Below the pieces are notes generated by a model. It was not told where the DNA came from and did no database searches. It saw only the letters and a list, made by a program, of their open reading frames with translations. This document shows positions 38,824 to 48,594 of a stretch of 64,000 nucleotides of DNA, piece by piece (the first letter of the stretch is position 1; every line of letters begins with the position of its first letter). The stretch comes from Sphingomonas guangdongensis (GTDB taxonomy: Bacteria > Pseudomonadota > Alphaproteobacteria > Sphingomonadales > Sphingomonadaceae). The position numbers and the translations under genes are program-made. The stretch spans positions 744,001-808,000 of the forward strand of contig NZ_OBMI01000002.1 of the NCBI RefSeq assembly GCF_900199185.1, given 5' to 3'.

Positions 38824-38973
38824 CGCAGGGTTATCGAGGCTGAGTCATGCCGCGTCATGCGCGAGGCCGTGCTTCGATGAGCGAAGAACGGACAGGTAAG
38901 CTTTGCGACGAACCTGCCTTCTCTGCGACGAACGCGGGTGCTGGACGACGATACCACCGCGTAGCTGGCGTGG

Positions 38974-41900
38974 ATGCGAAACCACCCTCAGCCGATCCCG
39001 TCCAGTCCGTTGAACTCTTCCAAGAAGCTCAAGGCGTATTTCTTGCGCGGGGCCTGCCTTCTCTGCGCGGCGTTATCACCAGTCCCGGCGCACGCCGAGG
39101 CCGAGACGAACGGTGAGCGGGCGTTGATCCGGTTTCCGACGTCATGCGGGGATCGGATCGTCTTCGCCGCCAGAGGCCAGCTTTGGAGCGTCACCGGCGC
39201 CGATCATGTCGCCCACCGCCTGACCTCAGGTCCGGGTAGCGTTCAGATGGCGCGGTGTTCTCCGGACGGGAAGTGGGTCGCCTTCACGCACGTCATCGGC
39301 GGGAGCAGAGACGTCTATGTCGTGAAGGCAAGTGGCGGCATACCGCGCCGGTTGACCTATCGTCCTGACTTCAACGAGTGGGTGGTCGCCTGGTCGGCGG
39401 ACTCGCAATCGGTCATCTTCCTCAGCGCGCACGAAGATTGGTCGGGGCGGAAGCTCAGGCCTTACTCCGTCCCGCGCGGAGGTGGACTCCCGGTCCCGCT
39501 CCCTATCGATCGCAGTGGACACCTGTCCTTCTCGCAGGACCGTAAGCGAATGATCTACACTCGATCTTTCACCGATGGCGCTGCGTGGAAGCGCTATCAA
39601 GGCGGGCAGGCACCAGACCTCTTCCTTCACGACTTCCGCACCCATGCCGATGAGCGGCTGACCGATTGGAAGGGGACCGACGCCGCGCCCATGTGGACTG
39701 GCAACACAGTCTACTTCCTGAGCGATCGCGATCAGCATCGGCGTGCCAACATCTGGGCTCTGGACCTGAGCAGTCGCAAAACACGGCAGGTGACGTTCTT
39801 CGACGATTACGACGTCGATGCGCCTTCGCTCAACAACGGCAGGATTACCTTCAGCAAGGGCGGAAGCCTGTGGCAGCTCGATTTACGGAGCGAGCGGCTC
39901 GCCATGGTACCCGTGACGGTGCCGGATGACCGCGCACGCACCGGCCCAAGGGTGACCGTGGTAGCGGCGCAACTGCGCGAGTATGACACGGACTACGACG
40001 TCAATTACTCGATCTCGCCCGATGGGCGCGTCGCCGCGCTGGCAGCGAGGGGGGAAATCTTCACGCTGCCGCTTGGCACCGGAGGCGCGACAAACCTTAC
40101 CGGCACGACGGGCGCTGAGGAGGACCACCCCTCGATCTCACCGGACGGGCGCTTCGTTGCCTACACGACCGATCGATCCGGCGAAGTGCAATTGGTGCTG
40201 CGTCCCGCAAGCGGGGGCGCGGAGCAGCCTCTTACGCGATTCAAGAGCGGCTTCCTCTACAAGCCGGTCTGGTCACCGGACGGACGATGGATCGCCATCC
40301 ACGATGCGGCGCACCGGCTCTGGCTCGTGCCGACCCATGGAGGTGAGGCGCGACAGGTGGCGTACAACCGGCACCACTACATGCACGAGACCGACGAGCA
40401 CGATGCTGTCTTCTCACCCGACGGACGCTGGCTCGCCTATAGCCTGAGCAGAAGCAACCGGCTCCGCGAGTTACACCTTTACGACACCGGAACCGGGCTC
40501 GACACCGTCGTCAGCTCCCCCATGGAGAGTGACTATCGTCCCGCTTTCTCGGGTGACGGGCGCTTCATCCTGTTCGTGTCCGATCGCAATGACATTCCGA
40601 TCTATGCAGACCGGGAGACCAACGCGGTGACCGTTAAGTCGGGTGGGATCTACGTCGCTTCGCTCGCCAAAGGCGACGTCCCGCCGCTTGCCCCGCGCGC
40701 CGAAGGTCAGACAGGGGCTCGATCGTCTGCAACTGCGCGAGTACCGGGCGACGTTGATCTCGCTGGCCTGATGTCGCGAGTTGTGCCGCTACCGGTGGAG
40801 CCTGCCAAGATCACCGATCTGCAGGTTCGCGGCGACCGGGTGTTCTACATGAGCGCACCGCCTCCCGTGATGGGCGGCACGCTGCCGGGCGCGGCGTCGG
40901 CGGTCCACAGGTTAGACCTAAACGACGCCAGCGATACGATCCTGGTCCGTGATCCATCGAGCTTCGTCGTCTCGGCCGACGGCTCGCGGATCGTCTTTGT
41001 GCGCAACGGCCGGTGGGCGTCCGTTGCCGCAGAGGGCGGGAATGAAACTCCGCTGCCCGTGGCTGAGCTGTCGACCACGATCGTTCCACGGGACGAGTGG
41101 CGCGAGATGTTTTTCACCGCCTGGCGCCTCGAGCGCGACCTGTATGTCGATGCCGACATGCACGGCATCGATTGGCAGGGTGTCCGCGATCACTATGCCC
41201 GCCTCCTGCCCTTAATTGGTAGCCGGAGCGATCTCACTTGGCTCATCAACCAGATGATTGGTGAACTGTCGGGCTCGCACCTTAGGAGCGGAGGTGGCGA
41301 CGACGGCTCAGGAGCAAAGCCGTCCGAGTCAGTCTTGCTCGGCGCAGACTATGCGTTGGACCAGAAGAGCGGCCGCTACCGCTTCGCACGGATCTATCGC
41401 GGCGACAGCAGCCGACCCGACTACCGCGCGCCGCTCGGCAGCCCCGGCGTCGATGTCGACGTTGGCGACTACCTTCTGGCGGTCAATGGCGTTCCGCTGC
41501 GCGCACCACAGTCGCCGGACGAAGCGCTGATCGGTGCCGCGGGCACGGTGGAGCTGACGATTGCCTCCCATCAGAACGGGCCTGCAAGGAAGGTCCGTGT
41601 GCTCCCGGTATCGAATGACGAGAGCCTACGCGAGGTCGACCACCTCGCGGAGAAGCGCGCGCTCGTCTCGCGCCTATCCGGCGGACGAGTAGCCTATATC
41701 GGTCTCAACGATATGGGCCGCCTCGGAATGCGGCAGTTCGTCCGCCAGTTCTATCCCCAGCTAGGCGCCGAGGCGTTGCTGGTCGACGTACGCGGCAATC
41801 CTGGCGGCAACATCGATGAAATACTGTTAGAGCGCCTGCGGCGCACTCTGTCCGGGATGCAGACCGGACGTGACCGCGTGCCGCAAACCCAGCCCGACCA

Positions 41901-42363
41901 AGTCGTGGTGGGTCCCAAGGCGATGCTGATCGACAGTGATTCCGCGTCAGACGGAGAGGTATTCCCGCTGCACTTCCGCGCTTACGGGCTCGGCGAGCTT
42001 ATCGGATCGCGTACATGGGGCGGCATTCGTGGAATCCGGACGGACTGGACGCTGCTCGACGGCGGCACCGTGACCGCGTCTGAAATCAGCTTCTACGACA
42101 CGGAGGGTCAGTGGTCGGTCGAAAATCACGGCGTCGAGCCGGACGTGCCGGTCGAGACGACGCCGGCGGATGTCCTCGCCGACCGCGACCGCCCGCTTGA
42201 GATCGCAGTGGAGCGGCTGACCCGAAAGATCGGCCCAGTGCCGAAAACGCTTGTGCCTCCGCCAACCGGCGGCTCCTACCCAACTTTCGGCGTTGTCCCT
42301 CCGACGTACCTTCCGGCGCAGACGTCGGGCACATCGACCTCCAAGGTACCGGACCAACCGTGA
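38974..42363 (+). CDS. tricorn-like protease (S41 family), exported
   Basis: 1129 residues. A signal peptide (ACLLCAALSPVPAHA) is followed by about 600 residues of WD40-like beta-propeller repeats (CSPDGKWVAFTH, ISPDGRFVAYTT, WSPDGRWIAIHD, FSPDGRWLAYSL), a PDZ-like region (VDVGDYLLAVNGVPLR) and an S41 catalytic core: His769 in GSHLRS and likely nucleophile Ser992 in DSASDGEVF. Tricorn homologues degrade oligopeptides. The start may instead be TTG 39009, giving a more normal signal peptide. Its stop overlaps the kinase start (GTGA). Confidence 0.9.
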   Translation: MRNHPQPIPSSPLNSSKKLKAYFLRGACLLCAALSPVPAHAEAETNGERALIRFPTSCGDRIVFAARGQLWSVTGADHVAHRLTSGPGSVQMARCSPDGKWVAFTHVIGGSRDVYVVKASGGIPRRLTYRPDFNEWVVAWSADSQSVIFLSAHEDWSGRKLRPYSVPRGGGLPVPLPIDRSGHLSFSQDRKRMIYTRSFTDGAAWKRYQGGQAPDLFLHDFRTHADERLTDWKGTDAAPMWTGNTVYFLSDRDQHRRANIWALDLSSRKTRQVTFFDDYDVDAPSLNNGRITFSKGGSLWQLDLRSERLAMVPVTVPDDRARTGPRVTVVAAQLREYDTDYDVNYSISPDGRVAALAARGEIFTLPLGTGGATNLTGTTGAEEDHPSISPDGRFVAYTTDRSGEVQLVLRPASGGAEQPLTRFKSGFLYKPVWSPDGRWIAIHDAAHRLWLVPTHGGEARQVAYNRHHYMHETDEHDAVFSPDGRWLAYSLSRSNRLRELHLYDTGTGLDTVVSSPMESDYRPAFSGDGRFILFVSDRNDIPIYADRETNAVTVKSGGIYVASLAKGDVPPLAPRAEGQTGARSSATARVPGDVDLAGLMSRVVPLPVEPAKITDLQVRGDRVFYMSAPPPVMGGTLPGAASAVHRLDLNDASDTILVRDPSSFVVSADGSRIVFVRNGRWASVAAEGGNETPLPVAELSTTIVPRDEWREMFFTAWRLERDLYVDADMHGIDWQGVRDHYARLLPLIGSRSDLTWLINQMIGELSGSHLRSGGGDDGSGAKPSESVLLGADYALDQKSGRYRFARIYRGDSSRPDYRAPLGSPGVDVDVGDYLLAVNGVPLRAPQSPDEALIGAAGTVELTIASHQNGPARKVRVLPVSNDESLREVDHLAEKRALVSRLSGGRVAYIGLNDMGRLGMRQFVRQFYPQLGAEALLVDVRGNPGGNIDEILLERLRRTLSGMQTGRDRVPQTQPDQVVVGPKAMLIDSDSASDGEVFPLHFRAYGLGELIGSRTWGGIRGIRTDWTLLDGGTVTASEISFYDTEGQWSVENHGVEPDVPVETTPADVLADRDRPLEIAVERLTRKIGPVPKTLVPPPTGGSYPTFGVVPPTYLPAQTSGTSTSKVPDQP

Positions 42364-43442
42364 TACGGAGCGCCAATCGGCCCATGCCGTCAGGCAGCCG
42401 CCATACGCCGGTTGGGCGCGTGATCGCGGCCATCTGGATCGCGGTGGCCGCCGTAAATCTGGTGCTGTCTTTTGCCGGTTCGACCGCCGGCAGTGACGCC
42501 TTGACCATGCTGGGGACAAACCTGTGCGGTCTTTCCGTCTCGCTCGTTCTCTCCTCGGCGATCGGCCGGCTCATGCGTCACCGTACGCGGCCGAACTGGC
42601 CGGCGCTCTCGGCGATCGCAGCGTTCGGCGGCTCCACGGTCTGGTTGGCCGACGCGACGCTCCAATTTTGGGCGACCCATACCTTCGGGTTGCCTCCTGT
42701 CTCGGCGTTCCTGCCCGTACGCTACAATCTCGTGTACTTCCTCCTGATCTTCGCCTTGCAGACCGCCGCGACAGCTTTGCTAAGCGCGAATGACGAACTG
42801 GCGCACCGTGAGCGCCAGCTCGCCGACGCAACATTCTCGGAACAGCAGGCGCGGCTAGCGGCGCTCCAGCTTCAGCTTAACCCTCACTTCCTGTTCAACG
42901 CACTCAACGCCCTTGCGACCCTGGCGGCGGAAGGGCGCAACGGCGAGGTTTCCGACATGGTGAACCGGATGTCCGGCTTCCTGCGAGCGGCGCTGTCGTC
43001 ATCGCCGCAGGAAACTACGACCCTGGCGGACGAGCTCGACACCACTCAGGCCTATCTGGACATCGAGTCGATCCGCTTCGGCGATCGGCTTCAGGTCCGC
43101 TTCGATTGTGAGCCAGCTCTGAGCGGCGCTAAAGTGCCGGGTCTGATCCTGCAGCCCTTGGTCGAGAACGCCGTGAAGCATGCCGTCGTACCGTCAGCGG
43201 CGCCCGTCGCGATAGAGGTTCGGGCAGTCGCCGAGGCAGATACACTGCTGTTACGGGTTGCCGACTATGGCTCGCTACGACCGCCTTATGCGGAGCCGCC
43301 GGGCCTCGGCATAGGGCTGGAGAACGTTTCCGCGCGTCTTCTGGCGCTCTACGGCTCGAAGGCAAGTTTCGACGCACGCTTGGGTGATGGCTCGTTCGTC
43401 GCTTCTATTCGGCTCCCCCTACGTTTTGAGGAAGCACATTGA
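42360..43442 (+). CDS. LytS/YehU-type sensor histidine kinase
   Basis: 360 residues from a GTG that overlaps the protease stop. Four hydrophobic segments in the first ~145 residues, then a His_kinase domain with phospho-acceptor His176 (LQLNPHFLFNALNAL), an N-box near 270 (LQPLVENAVKHA) and GLGIGLENV. No separate extracellular sensor domain, so it senses within or near the membrane. Coupled to the LytTR regulator that follows. Confidence 0.93.
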   Translation: MIRSANRPMPSGSRHTPVGRVIAAIWIAVAAVNLVLSFAGSTAGSDALTMLGTNLCGLSVSLVLSSAIGRLMRHRTRPNWPALSAIAAFGGSTVWLADATLQFWATHTFGLPPVSAFLPVRYNLVYFLLIFALQTAATALLSANDELAHRERQLADATFSEQQARLAALQLQLNPHFLFNALNALATLAAEGRNGEVSDMVNRMSGFLRAALSSSPQETTTLADELDTTQAYLDIESIRFGDRLQVRFDCEPALSGAKVPGLILQPLVENAVKHAVVPSAAPVAIEVRAVAEADTLLLRVADYGSLRPPYAEPPGLGIGLENVSARLLALYGSKASFDARLGDGSFVASIRLPLRFEEAH

Positions 43443-44164
43443 TACGCGTCGTCTTGGCGGATGACGAACCGCTCGCCCTTCGCGGCATGGTCCGATTGCT
43501 CGACAACGTCGAGGACGTGGAGGTTGTGGGGACCGCCACCACGGGGCAATCGGCGCTGGAGATCATTCGAGCCGCATCGCCGGATCTGGTTCTCTTGGAT
43601 ATCCAGATGCCGGGCACCTCCGGGCTGGAGGTGGCCGCAGCGCTTGCAGCAGGCTCGCCGACGGATATCATCTTCGTAACAGCGTTCGACACGCACGCCA
43701 TCGAAGCCTTCGCGCTCGACGCCGTCGACTATCTTCTCAAACCAGTGCAGCCGGATCGCCTACATCAGAGCTTGCAACGCGCCAGGCGTAGACTGGCGAG
43801 CACCCGGGAGCCGGTATCAACGGCGACGGAAGACGAACCGCCTTGCCTCCACGTGCCTCAAAAGGGCGGTGAGATCGATGTACCGCAAAGCGAGATAGTC
43901 TGGATCGAGGCCGCAAGAGATTATTGTTTGATTCACACGGATCAGCGTAGCTTCATCATTCGCACTACCATGGCGGACCTGGCTACTCAGCTTATCCCGC
44001 GCATCATGAGAGTACACCGCTCCGCGTACGTGTGTCTGGATAAAGTTGAACGCTTTGAGGTGGACGAGAAAGGGTCAGCCACGCTCGTGCTTGGCGATCG
44101 TCTCCATGTCGCAGTGGGACCAAGCTACACGAAAGCCGTACGCGCCGCTTTGACAGCCCACTAG
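43439..44164 (+). CDS. LytTR-type response regulator
   Basis: 241 residues from TTG 43439, overlapping the kinase stop (TTGA). Receiver domain with acidic pocket ADDE, phospho-acceptor Asp54 (VLLDIQMPG) and Lys101 (DYLLKPV), then a LytTR DNA-binding domain (EIVWIEAARDYCLIHTDQRS, RVHRSAYVCLDKVE). The target genes are unknown; the coupled protease suggests a shared regulon. Confidence 0.93.
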   Translation: MIRVVLADDEPLALRGMVRLLDNVEDVEVVGTATTGQSALEIIRAASPDLVLLDIQMPGTSGLEVAAALAAGSPTDIIFVTAFDTHAIEAFALDAVDYLLKPVQPDRLHQSLQRARRRLASTREPVSTATEDEPPCLHVPQKGGEIDVPQSEIVWIEAARDYCLIHTDQRSFIIRTTMADLATQLIPRIMRVHRSAYVCLDKVERFEVDEKGSATLVLGDRLHVAVGPSYTKAVRAALTAH

Positions 44165-44220
44165 CGGAGTGCAGATCGCCACAGCGATCACGCTCCGTCC
44201 GATCGAATGCGAGAGTCAGC

Positions 44221-44742
44221 ATGCTCACCAATGCCGAAGACGCCGACATTCCTGCGATCGTCAGCCTTCTAAATCGCGCCTACCGCGGCTCAGGGGCAGA
44301 AGCTGGCTGGAACTCGGAAGCCGGTTACATCGCTGGCGATAGGACGACCGAAGCACTGCTGAGAGCCGACCTTCTCGCCCATCCCGCTGCCTCTCTGCTC
44401 AAGTGGATCGACCCCGAGAGTAAGGAAACAACGGGGTGCGTGTGGCTTCAGCCTCTGGGTACAGGACAGTGGTATATGGGCTCGCTAGCCACAGATCCGG
44501 TCAGGCAGAATGCCGGCGCCGGCCGAAAGCTGTTGGAGGCAGCAGAACAGTACGTACGCGCGAAAGGCGGCGACCGGATCCGCATCACGGTCGTCAACGT
44601 GCGCGACACCCTCATCGCTTGGTATGAACGTCGTGGCTATACGCTGACCGGCGAGACGGAGCCGTTCCCTTATGACGACGACCGTTTCGGTACGCCGCTG
44701 CGAGACGACCTGATGTTCGTCGTCATGGAAAAGTGGCTTTGA
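44221..44742 (+). CDS. GNAT family N-acetyltransferase
   Basis: 173 residues. Acetyl-CoA motif WYMGSLATDPVRQNAGAGRKLLEAAEQYV, and RITVVNVRDTLIAWYERRGYTLTGETEPFPY. The start MLTNAEDADIPAIVSLLNRAYRG is typical of the family. Substrate unknown. Confidence 0.88.
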   Translation: MLTNAEDADIPAIVSLLNRAYRGSGAEAGWNSEAGYIAGDRTTEALLRADLLAHPAASLLKWIDPESKETTGCVWLQPLGTGQWYMGSLATDPVRQNAGAGRKLLEAAEQYVRAKGGDRIRITVVNVRDTLIAWYERRGYTLTGETEPFPYDDDRFGTPLRDDLMFVVMEKWL

Positions 44743-44781
44743 TTAGCCGTCGGGTTGTCTCTCAGCCTTTAGCCTCGACAG

Positions 44782-45246
44782 CTAGTTGAGCGTTCCAACG
44801 GCAGCCACGACCTCCAATTCCAGCAAACCGTCGCCCGGGAGGCCCGACACTCCAACCGCGGAGCGCGCATGCTCGCCAGCGGAGCCGAGAATGGCAACAA
44901 TTAGCTCCGAGGCGGCGTCGAGGATGCGCGAGTGATCGGCAAAGCCAGCCCGAGCGAATACGAAGCCGCGGACGAACACGATCTGGCCGATAGCATCGAG
45001 GCCGACCTCACCTTCCAGCGCCGCCAGCGCCCGCATGACACAGGCCTCCGCGGCATTTCGGATGGTTCGCGCCGGCGTCCGGCTATCGACCGGACCCGTG
45101 ATGATGCCGTCCGCGGTGCGAGAGACCTGCCCGGAAACATAGGCCAGCCCATTCATCACCGTTACCGATCGGTAGGCTCCTCTTGGCGCAGGCGAGGGTG
45201 GAAGCGAGAGCCCTAATGTTAGCAAGCGCTCTCTCCAACCGCTCAC
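44782..45246 (-). CDS. RidA/YjgF family protein
   Basis: 154 residues from GTG 45246, which overlaps the PhzF stop (GTGA). RERLLTLGLSLPPSPAPRGAYRSV, NGLAYVSGQVSRTADG and a FVFARAGFADHSRILDAAS segment match the RidA-like subfamily whose members deaminate or detoxify enamines; the canonical Arg near the C-terminus of active RidA is not clear here (HARSAVGVSGLPGD has one). Confidence 0.86.
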   Translation of the reverse strand: MSGWRERLLTLGLSLPPSPAPRGAYRSVTVMNGLAYVSGQVSRTADGIITGPVDSRTPARTIRNAAEACVMRALAALEGEVGLDAIGQIVFVRGFVFARAGFADHSRILDAASELIVAILGSAGEHARSAVGVSGLPGDGLLELEVVAAVGTLN

Positions 45247-46109
45247 GAGGGGTCTCCCATGCGAACGGCGCCACCGAGCCAGCAACGAAGGCTGGACCCA
45301 TCATCTTCGAAACGGACTCTGATCTCGGAGGGGCGCCCCATAGACCGTCCTTGGCGTACGCGTAGCGGGGCGCGGGTGGGGAGTGGATGCCCACGTGCGC
45401 GAAGTCCGAAGGCGAGTGCTGCGGCCGCCACACCCGTCGCGGCATCCTCGGGATAGCCGGATGATCGTGGGAACTGCCGGGCATCCACCACGTCAGGGGT
45501 GGCGGTCAACGCATAGGGGTAGAGGCCGGTGGAGCTCAAACGATCGCACAGCTCCTGTACCCGCGAGAAATCGGGCGTGATCGCATCGAGCACCTGCCCT
45601 GATCTAACCGGAATGAGCGTCTTCGTCCTGCTGGTGCGGGCGTTCTGAATCGGCTCAGCCAGCATCCCGGCCGGTATGCCCAGAACAGCAATGATCTCCG
45701 CACGCAGGTCCGATCCGATGACCTCCTCTACGGTTGCCGCCGGCTGGGAAACTTCAACTTCCACATCTTCCCCGCCGGACCGGGACACAATCGCGTCGAC
45801 CACGCCGCTCCCGGTTTCGATCCGTAGCCTCTCCTGTCTCAGACGCCCTTGCTGATTAAGCACCCATATCGCGCCGACGGTGGCGTGCCCGCACATTTCG
45901 ACTTCTTGGGTTGGCATCCAGAACCGAAGGCGGAGATCAGCCGCACCGGTCGCTCGCAACACGAACCCGCTTTCGTGCCCATGCGCCGCAGCGACCCGGC
46001 GCATCGCCTCATTATCCATCCCGTCGGCGTCGAGGACAATCGGAGCCGGATTGCCGCCATGAGCGCCAGCAGTGAAGACGTGGACGAGGTGAACGCTAGG
46101 CTCAGGCAT
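45243..46109 (-). CDS. PhzF family isomerase
   Basis: 288 residues from ATG 46109. VFTAGAHGGNPAPIVLDADG, ESGFVLRATGAADLRLRFWMPTQEVEMCGHATVGA and ATGVAAAALAFGLRARG are PhzF hallmarks; the catalytic Glu appears in GHESGFV. Coupled to RidA. The physiological reaction of such non-phenazine copies is unknown. Confidence 0.9.
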   Translation of the reverse strand: MPEPSVHLVHVFTAGAHGGNPAPIVLDADGMDNEAMRRVAAAHGHESGFVLRATGAADLRLRFWMPTQEVEMCGHATVGAIWVLNQQGRLRQERLRIETGSGVVDAIVSRSGGEDVEVEVSQPAATVEEVIGSDLRAEIIAVLGIPAGMLAEPIQNARTSRTKTLIPVRSGQVLDAITPDFSRVQELCDRLSSTGLYPYALTATPDVVDARQFPRSSGYPEDAATGVAAAALAFGLRARGHPLPTRAPLRVRQGRSMGRPSEIRVRFEDDGSSLRCWLGGAVRMGDPS

Positions 46110-46167
46110 AACCAATCAGTTTCCTCTGCTATTCACTGACGATCTCTGAGGGCTGAGAGCCGCCAGC

Positions 46168-46296
46168 TCACGACCGTGGTTCGTCATCGTCATACCTGGT
46201 TGTCCTCAGCACCCGCATGCTCTCCAGGTCCTTCGTGATCCGCCGGATTGGCCCAGCTTTCCCGTTCTGCCAGGCGCTGAGCAGGTGGCGGGACAT
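46168..46296 (-). pseudogene. possible 42-residue gene remnant
   Basis: An ATG at 46296 opens a 42-codon frame (MSRHLLSAWQNGKAGPIRRI and a charged tail ending YDDDEPRS). The reading continues upstream in the same frame to the TAA next to the TetR end, so it may be the 3' end of a decayed gene. No family recognised. Confidence 0.25.
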
Positions 46297-46350
46297 GTAG
46301 ATGCCGACGGCGAGATCCGGCCCTTTACGATCGCGCCGTGGCCCTCGGGA

Positions 46351-47004
46351 TTAGTTCGCCCTGACGGCCGCGAGCCGCTGCTGAGAAGCCTGACGCGCGA
46401 GTAAGAACTCTTCCTCGTCGCCCATCAGAGCAGCGACATTGGCTGCCGACTGATAAGCCAGTAATTCAAAAGCCAAGCACGTTTCGTCGACGTTGGGGCG
46501 AAGCTCTCCAAGTTTCTTCGCCTTGACGATCAGACCTCTAAATCTGGAGCGCGCCTCAGAACGATGCTCCTTCACCTGATCGCGGATACGTCCAGGTCGC
46601 GCACGATATTCGTTGCTCGCTGCGTTGATGAAGCATCCACCCGGAAGAGTGCGCTTCTCGACGAACTCGAACCAACCTTCCACCAAAGCCTGGAGCTGCA
46701 GCAATGGGCTGGGTTGAGTCAGCGCCGGGTCGATCACCGCCACTCGGTATAGATCGACAGCGCTTCGCAGCGTCGCCAGCTGCAGCGACTCTTTGTCCCC
46801 GAAGAGGACCTGGATGTTGCCCTTACCGACGTTCGCCTCAGCCGCTAGGCGGCCGATGGTCAGGCCGTCCAGACCCTCGACCGAAGCGATGGCGGTGGAG
46901 TGCGTCAGGATTTGCGCTCGCGCCCGATCGCCCCGCACGCGGCGACCGTCGCGGCTGTCTGGCTCTGACGTTGTGATCACGGGCCTGCCTTCGTTTCTCA
47001 ACAC
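46351..47004 (-). CDS. TetR family regulator
   Basis: Up to 217 residues. Helix-turn-helix LDGLTIGRLAAEANVGKGNIQVLFGDKESL; the C-terminal part (VEKRTLPGGCFINAASNEYRARPG) resembles TetR_C_6-type proteins. Two starts are possible: GTG 47004, which lies in a 16-bp operator, or GTG 46980 behind AAGGCAGG. The operator recurs before the MFS gene and the LysR gene, so this protein probably controls all three and perhaps the amidase. Confidence 0.9.
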   Translation of the reverse strand: MLRNEGRPVITTSEPDSRDGRRVRGDRARAQILTHSTAIASVEGLDGLTIGRLAAEANVGKGNIQVLFGDKESLQLATLRSAVDLYRVAVIDPALTQPSPLLQLQALVEGWFEFVEKRTLPGGCFINAASNEYRARPGRIRDQVKEHRSEARSRFRGLIVKAKKLGELRPNVDETCLAFELLAYQSAANVAALMGDEEEFLLARQASQQRLAAVRAN

Positions 47005-47018
47005 CTACGGTCGTATGT
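47003..47018. promoter_or_regulatory. shared palindrome, TetR copy
   Basis: ACCTACGGTCGTATGT, 14/16 identical to the perfect palindrome at 50335-50350. It overlaps or directly precedes the TetR start, consistent with autorepression. Confidence 0.6.
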
Positions 47019-47073
47019 ATATGGTGCGGCGGCACAATCTGTCGAGCGGCCGCCGGAATAAAGGCGGCTCGCG

Positions 47074-48495
47074 TCAACCGTGGGGATCGATGGGCGTACT
47101 AACGGTTAGCTCTTCCTCGATCGCTTCGGCGGCATCGAGGCAGAGATCCTCTCTGAAGGGGGAGCCGATGATCTGTACGCCGAGCGGTACACCATCCGAT
47201 AGGCCGGTCGGCACGGCGATCGAGGGTAGGCCCAGAAGGTTTACGGCGACCAAGAGACGCTGAGCCTCCCGGAGGCTTGCTCCGGTGGCCGCCGGATCGC
47301 GATCGAAGTCGATCGGGAACGGCGGTGCCGTCGACACCGGGCCGAGGATCAGGGGATATTTTTCGAGAAACGCCAGCCACTTCCGAACGTGCGTCGCGCG
47401 TGCTGCCAAGGCACGCATGTAGCTTCCAAGATCGGGTTTCGTCGTCGATGCCAGGTACAGCTCGATCGCTTGCCTGACACCATCGTCGCCGAACGTGTTG
47501 ATGGCTCCCACAGAGAGCTCACCAACCTCCCACCACGCCAACCGCCACCAGAGTTCGGCAACAGCGTCGACCTCTGGCGGCTCCACGTGCTCGATCTCGT
47601 AACCCGCGTTGCTCAGGGCAGTGGCGGCTTTCTGAACAGCCTCTGCCACGCTCGGATCCACGCCGAGCCCAGATGGATTGATGGTCACTGCAACACGGAG
47701 GGGCTTGTCGATAGGCGAGCCGGCGAGCGGAACGGGAAGCCAGGAGGGATCCCGGATGTCCCTGGCCGACATCGCTGCCAACGCAACGCGAAGGTCGCCA
47801 GCCCTACGGGCCATCGGTCCTTGAACGGAGAAGAGCTGGACGCTGAGGGGGCGCTCGTCCGTCGCTGACGGATTGAAGTGCGGGACCCTTCCCACCGTTG
47901 GCTTGATGCCGACCAAGCCACAGCAATACGCCGGGTAGCGGATCGATCCTCCGAAGTCGTTAGCATGAGCCAAAGACGTGATGCCAACGGCGAGCGACGC
48001 AGCCGCACCGCCGCTCGACCCGCCAACTGTGTGACGTCGACTCCAAGGATTGTATGTCGGCCCATGCAGGGCGTTGTCCGTATGCCAGCGCATCGCAAAG
48101 GCGGGCATGTTCGTGCGTCCGATCGAGATGGCTCCGGCCTTGCGCAGGTTGGCGACGGCCGGGCTATCTTCAGCGGCTTGAGCATCTCGAAAGGCTACCA
48201 CCCCGTGCGTGGTTGCCGCTCCCGCTTCGTCGACGTTCTCCTTGATGGTTATCGGCACGCCATGAAGGGCGCCGAGAACGTCGCCTCGTTGGACGGCACG
48301 ATCGGCGTCGTCAGCGTGGGAGAGCGCGAGCTCGGCGCGCACATCGATAACGGCATTGACCTCCTTATTGACCGCTTCCAACCTATCGAGTGACGCCTGC
48401 ACCGCCTCTCGGCTGGAAATCAGCTTAGTGCGAACGCCAGCCGCAACATCGACGGCATCCCACTGCCAGATTGGTCCTTTCACAGATCCATCCAC
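47074..48495 (-). CDS. amidase signature family protein
   Basis: 473 residues from GTG 48495; a second GTG at 48483 is possible. The Ser-Ser-Lys triad is visible: Lys85 (ITIKENVDEAG), cis-Ser in GGSSGGAAAS (~160) and nucleophile Ser184 (DFGGSIRYPA). Family members hydrolyse aliphatic or aryl amides. It follows the TetR promoter region on the same strand and precedes TetR. Confidence 0.91.
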   Translation of the reverse strand: MDGSVKGPIWQWDAVDVAAGVRTKLISSREAVQASLDRLEAVNKEVNAVIDVRAELALSHADDADRAVQRGDVLGALHGVPITIKENVDEAGAATTHGVVAFRDAQAAEDSPAVANLRKAGAISIGRTNMPAFAMRWHTDNALHGPTYNPWSRRHTVGGSSGGAAASLAVGITSLAHANDFGGSIRYPAYCCGLVGIKPTVGRVPHFNPSATDERPLSVQLFSVQGPMARRAGDLRVALAAMSARDIRDPSWLPVPLAGSPIDKPLRVAVTINPSGLGVDPSVAEAVQKAATALSNAGYEIEHVEPPEVDAVAELWWRLAWWEVGELSVGAINTFGDDGVRQAIELYLASTTKPDLGSYMRALAARATHVRKWLAFLEKYPLILGPVSTAPPFPIDFDRDPAATGASLREAQRLLVAVNLLGLPSIAVPTGLSDGVPLGVQIIGSPFREDLCLDAAEAIEEELTVSTPIDPHG

Positions 48496-48594
48496 TTCGG
48501 TTTGTTGACAGTATTGCGGAGCGCTACGCCGCTTCTCGCAGCGCTCGATCGGCAGGCGCTTGGGTGCCGGACACCGTCGAGGGGCCGCGCTCGA

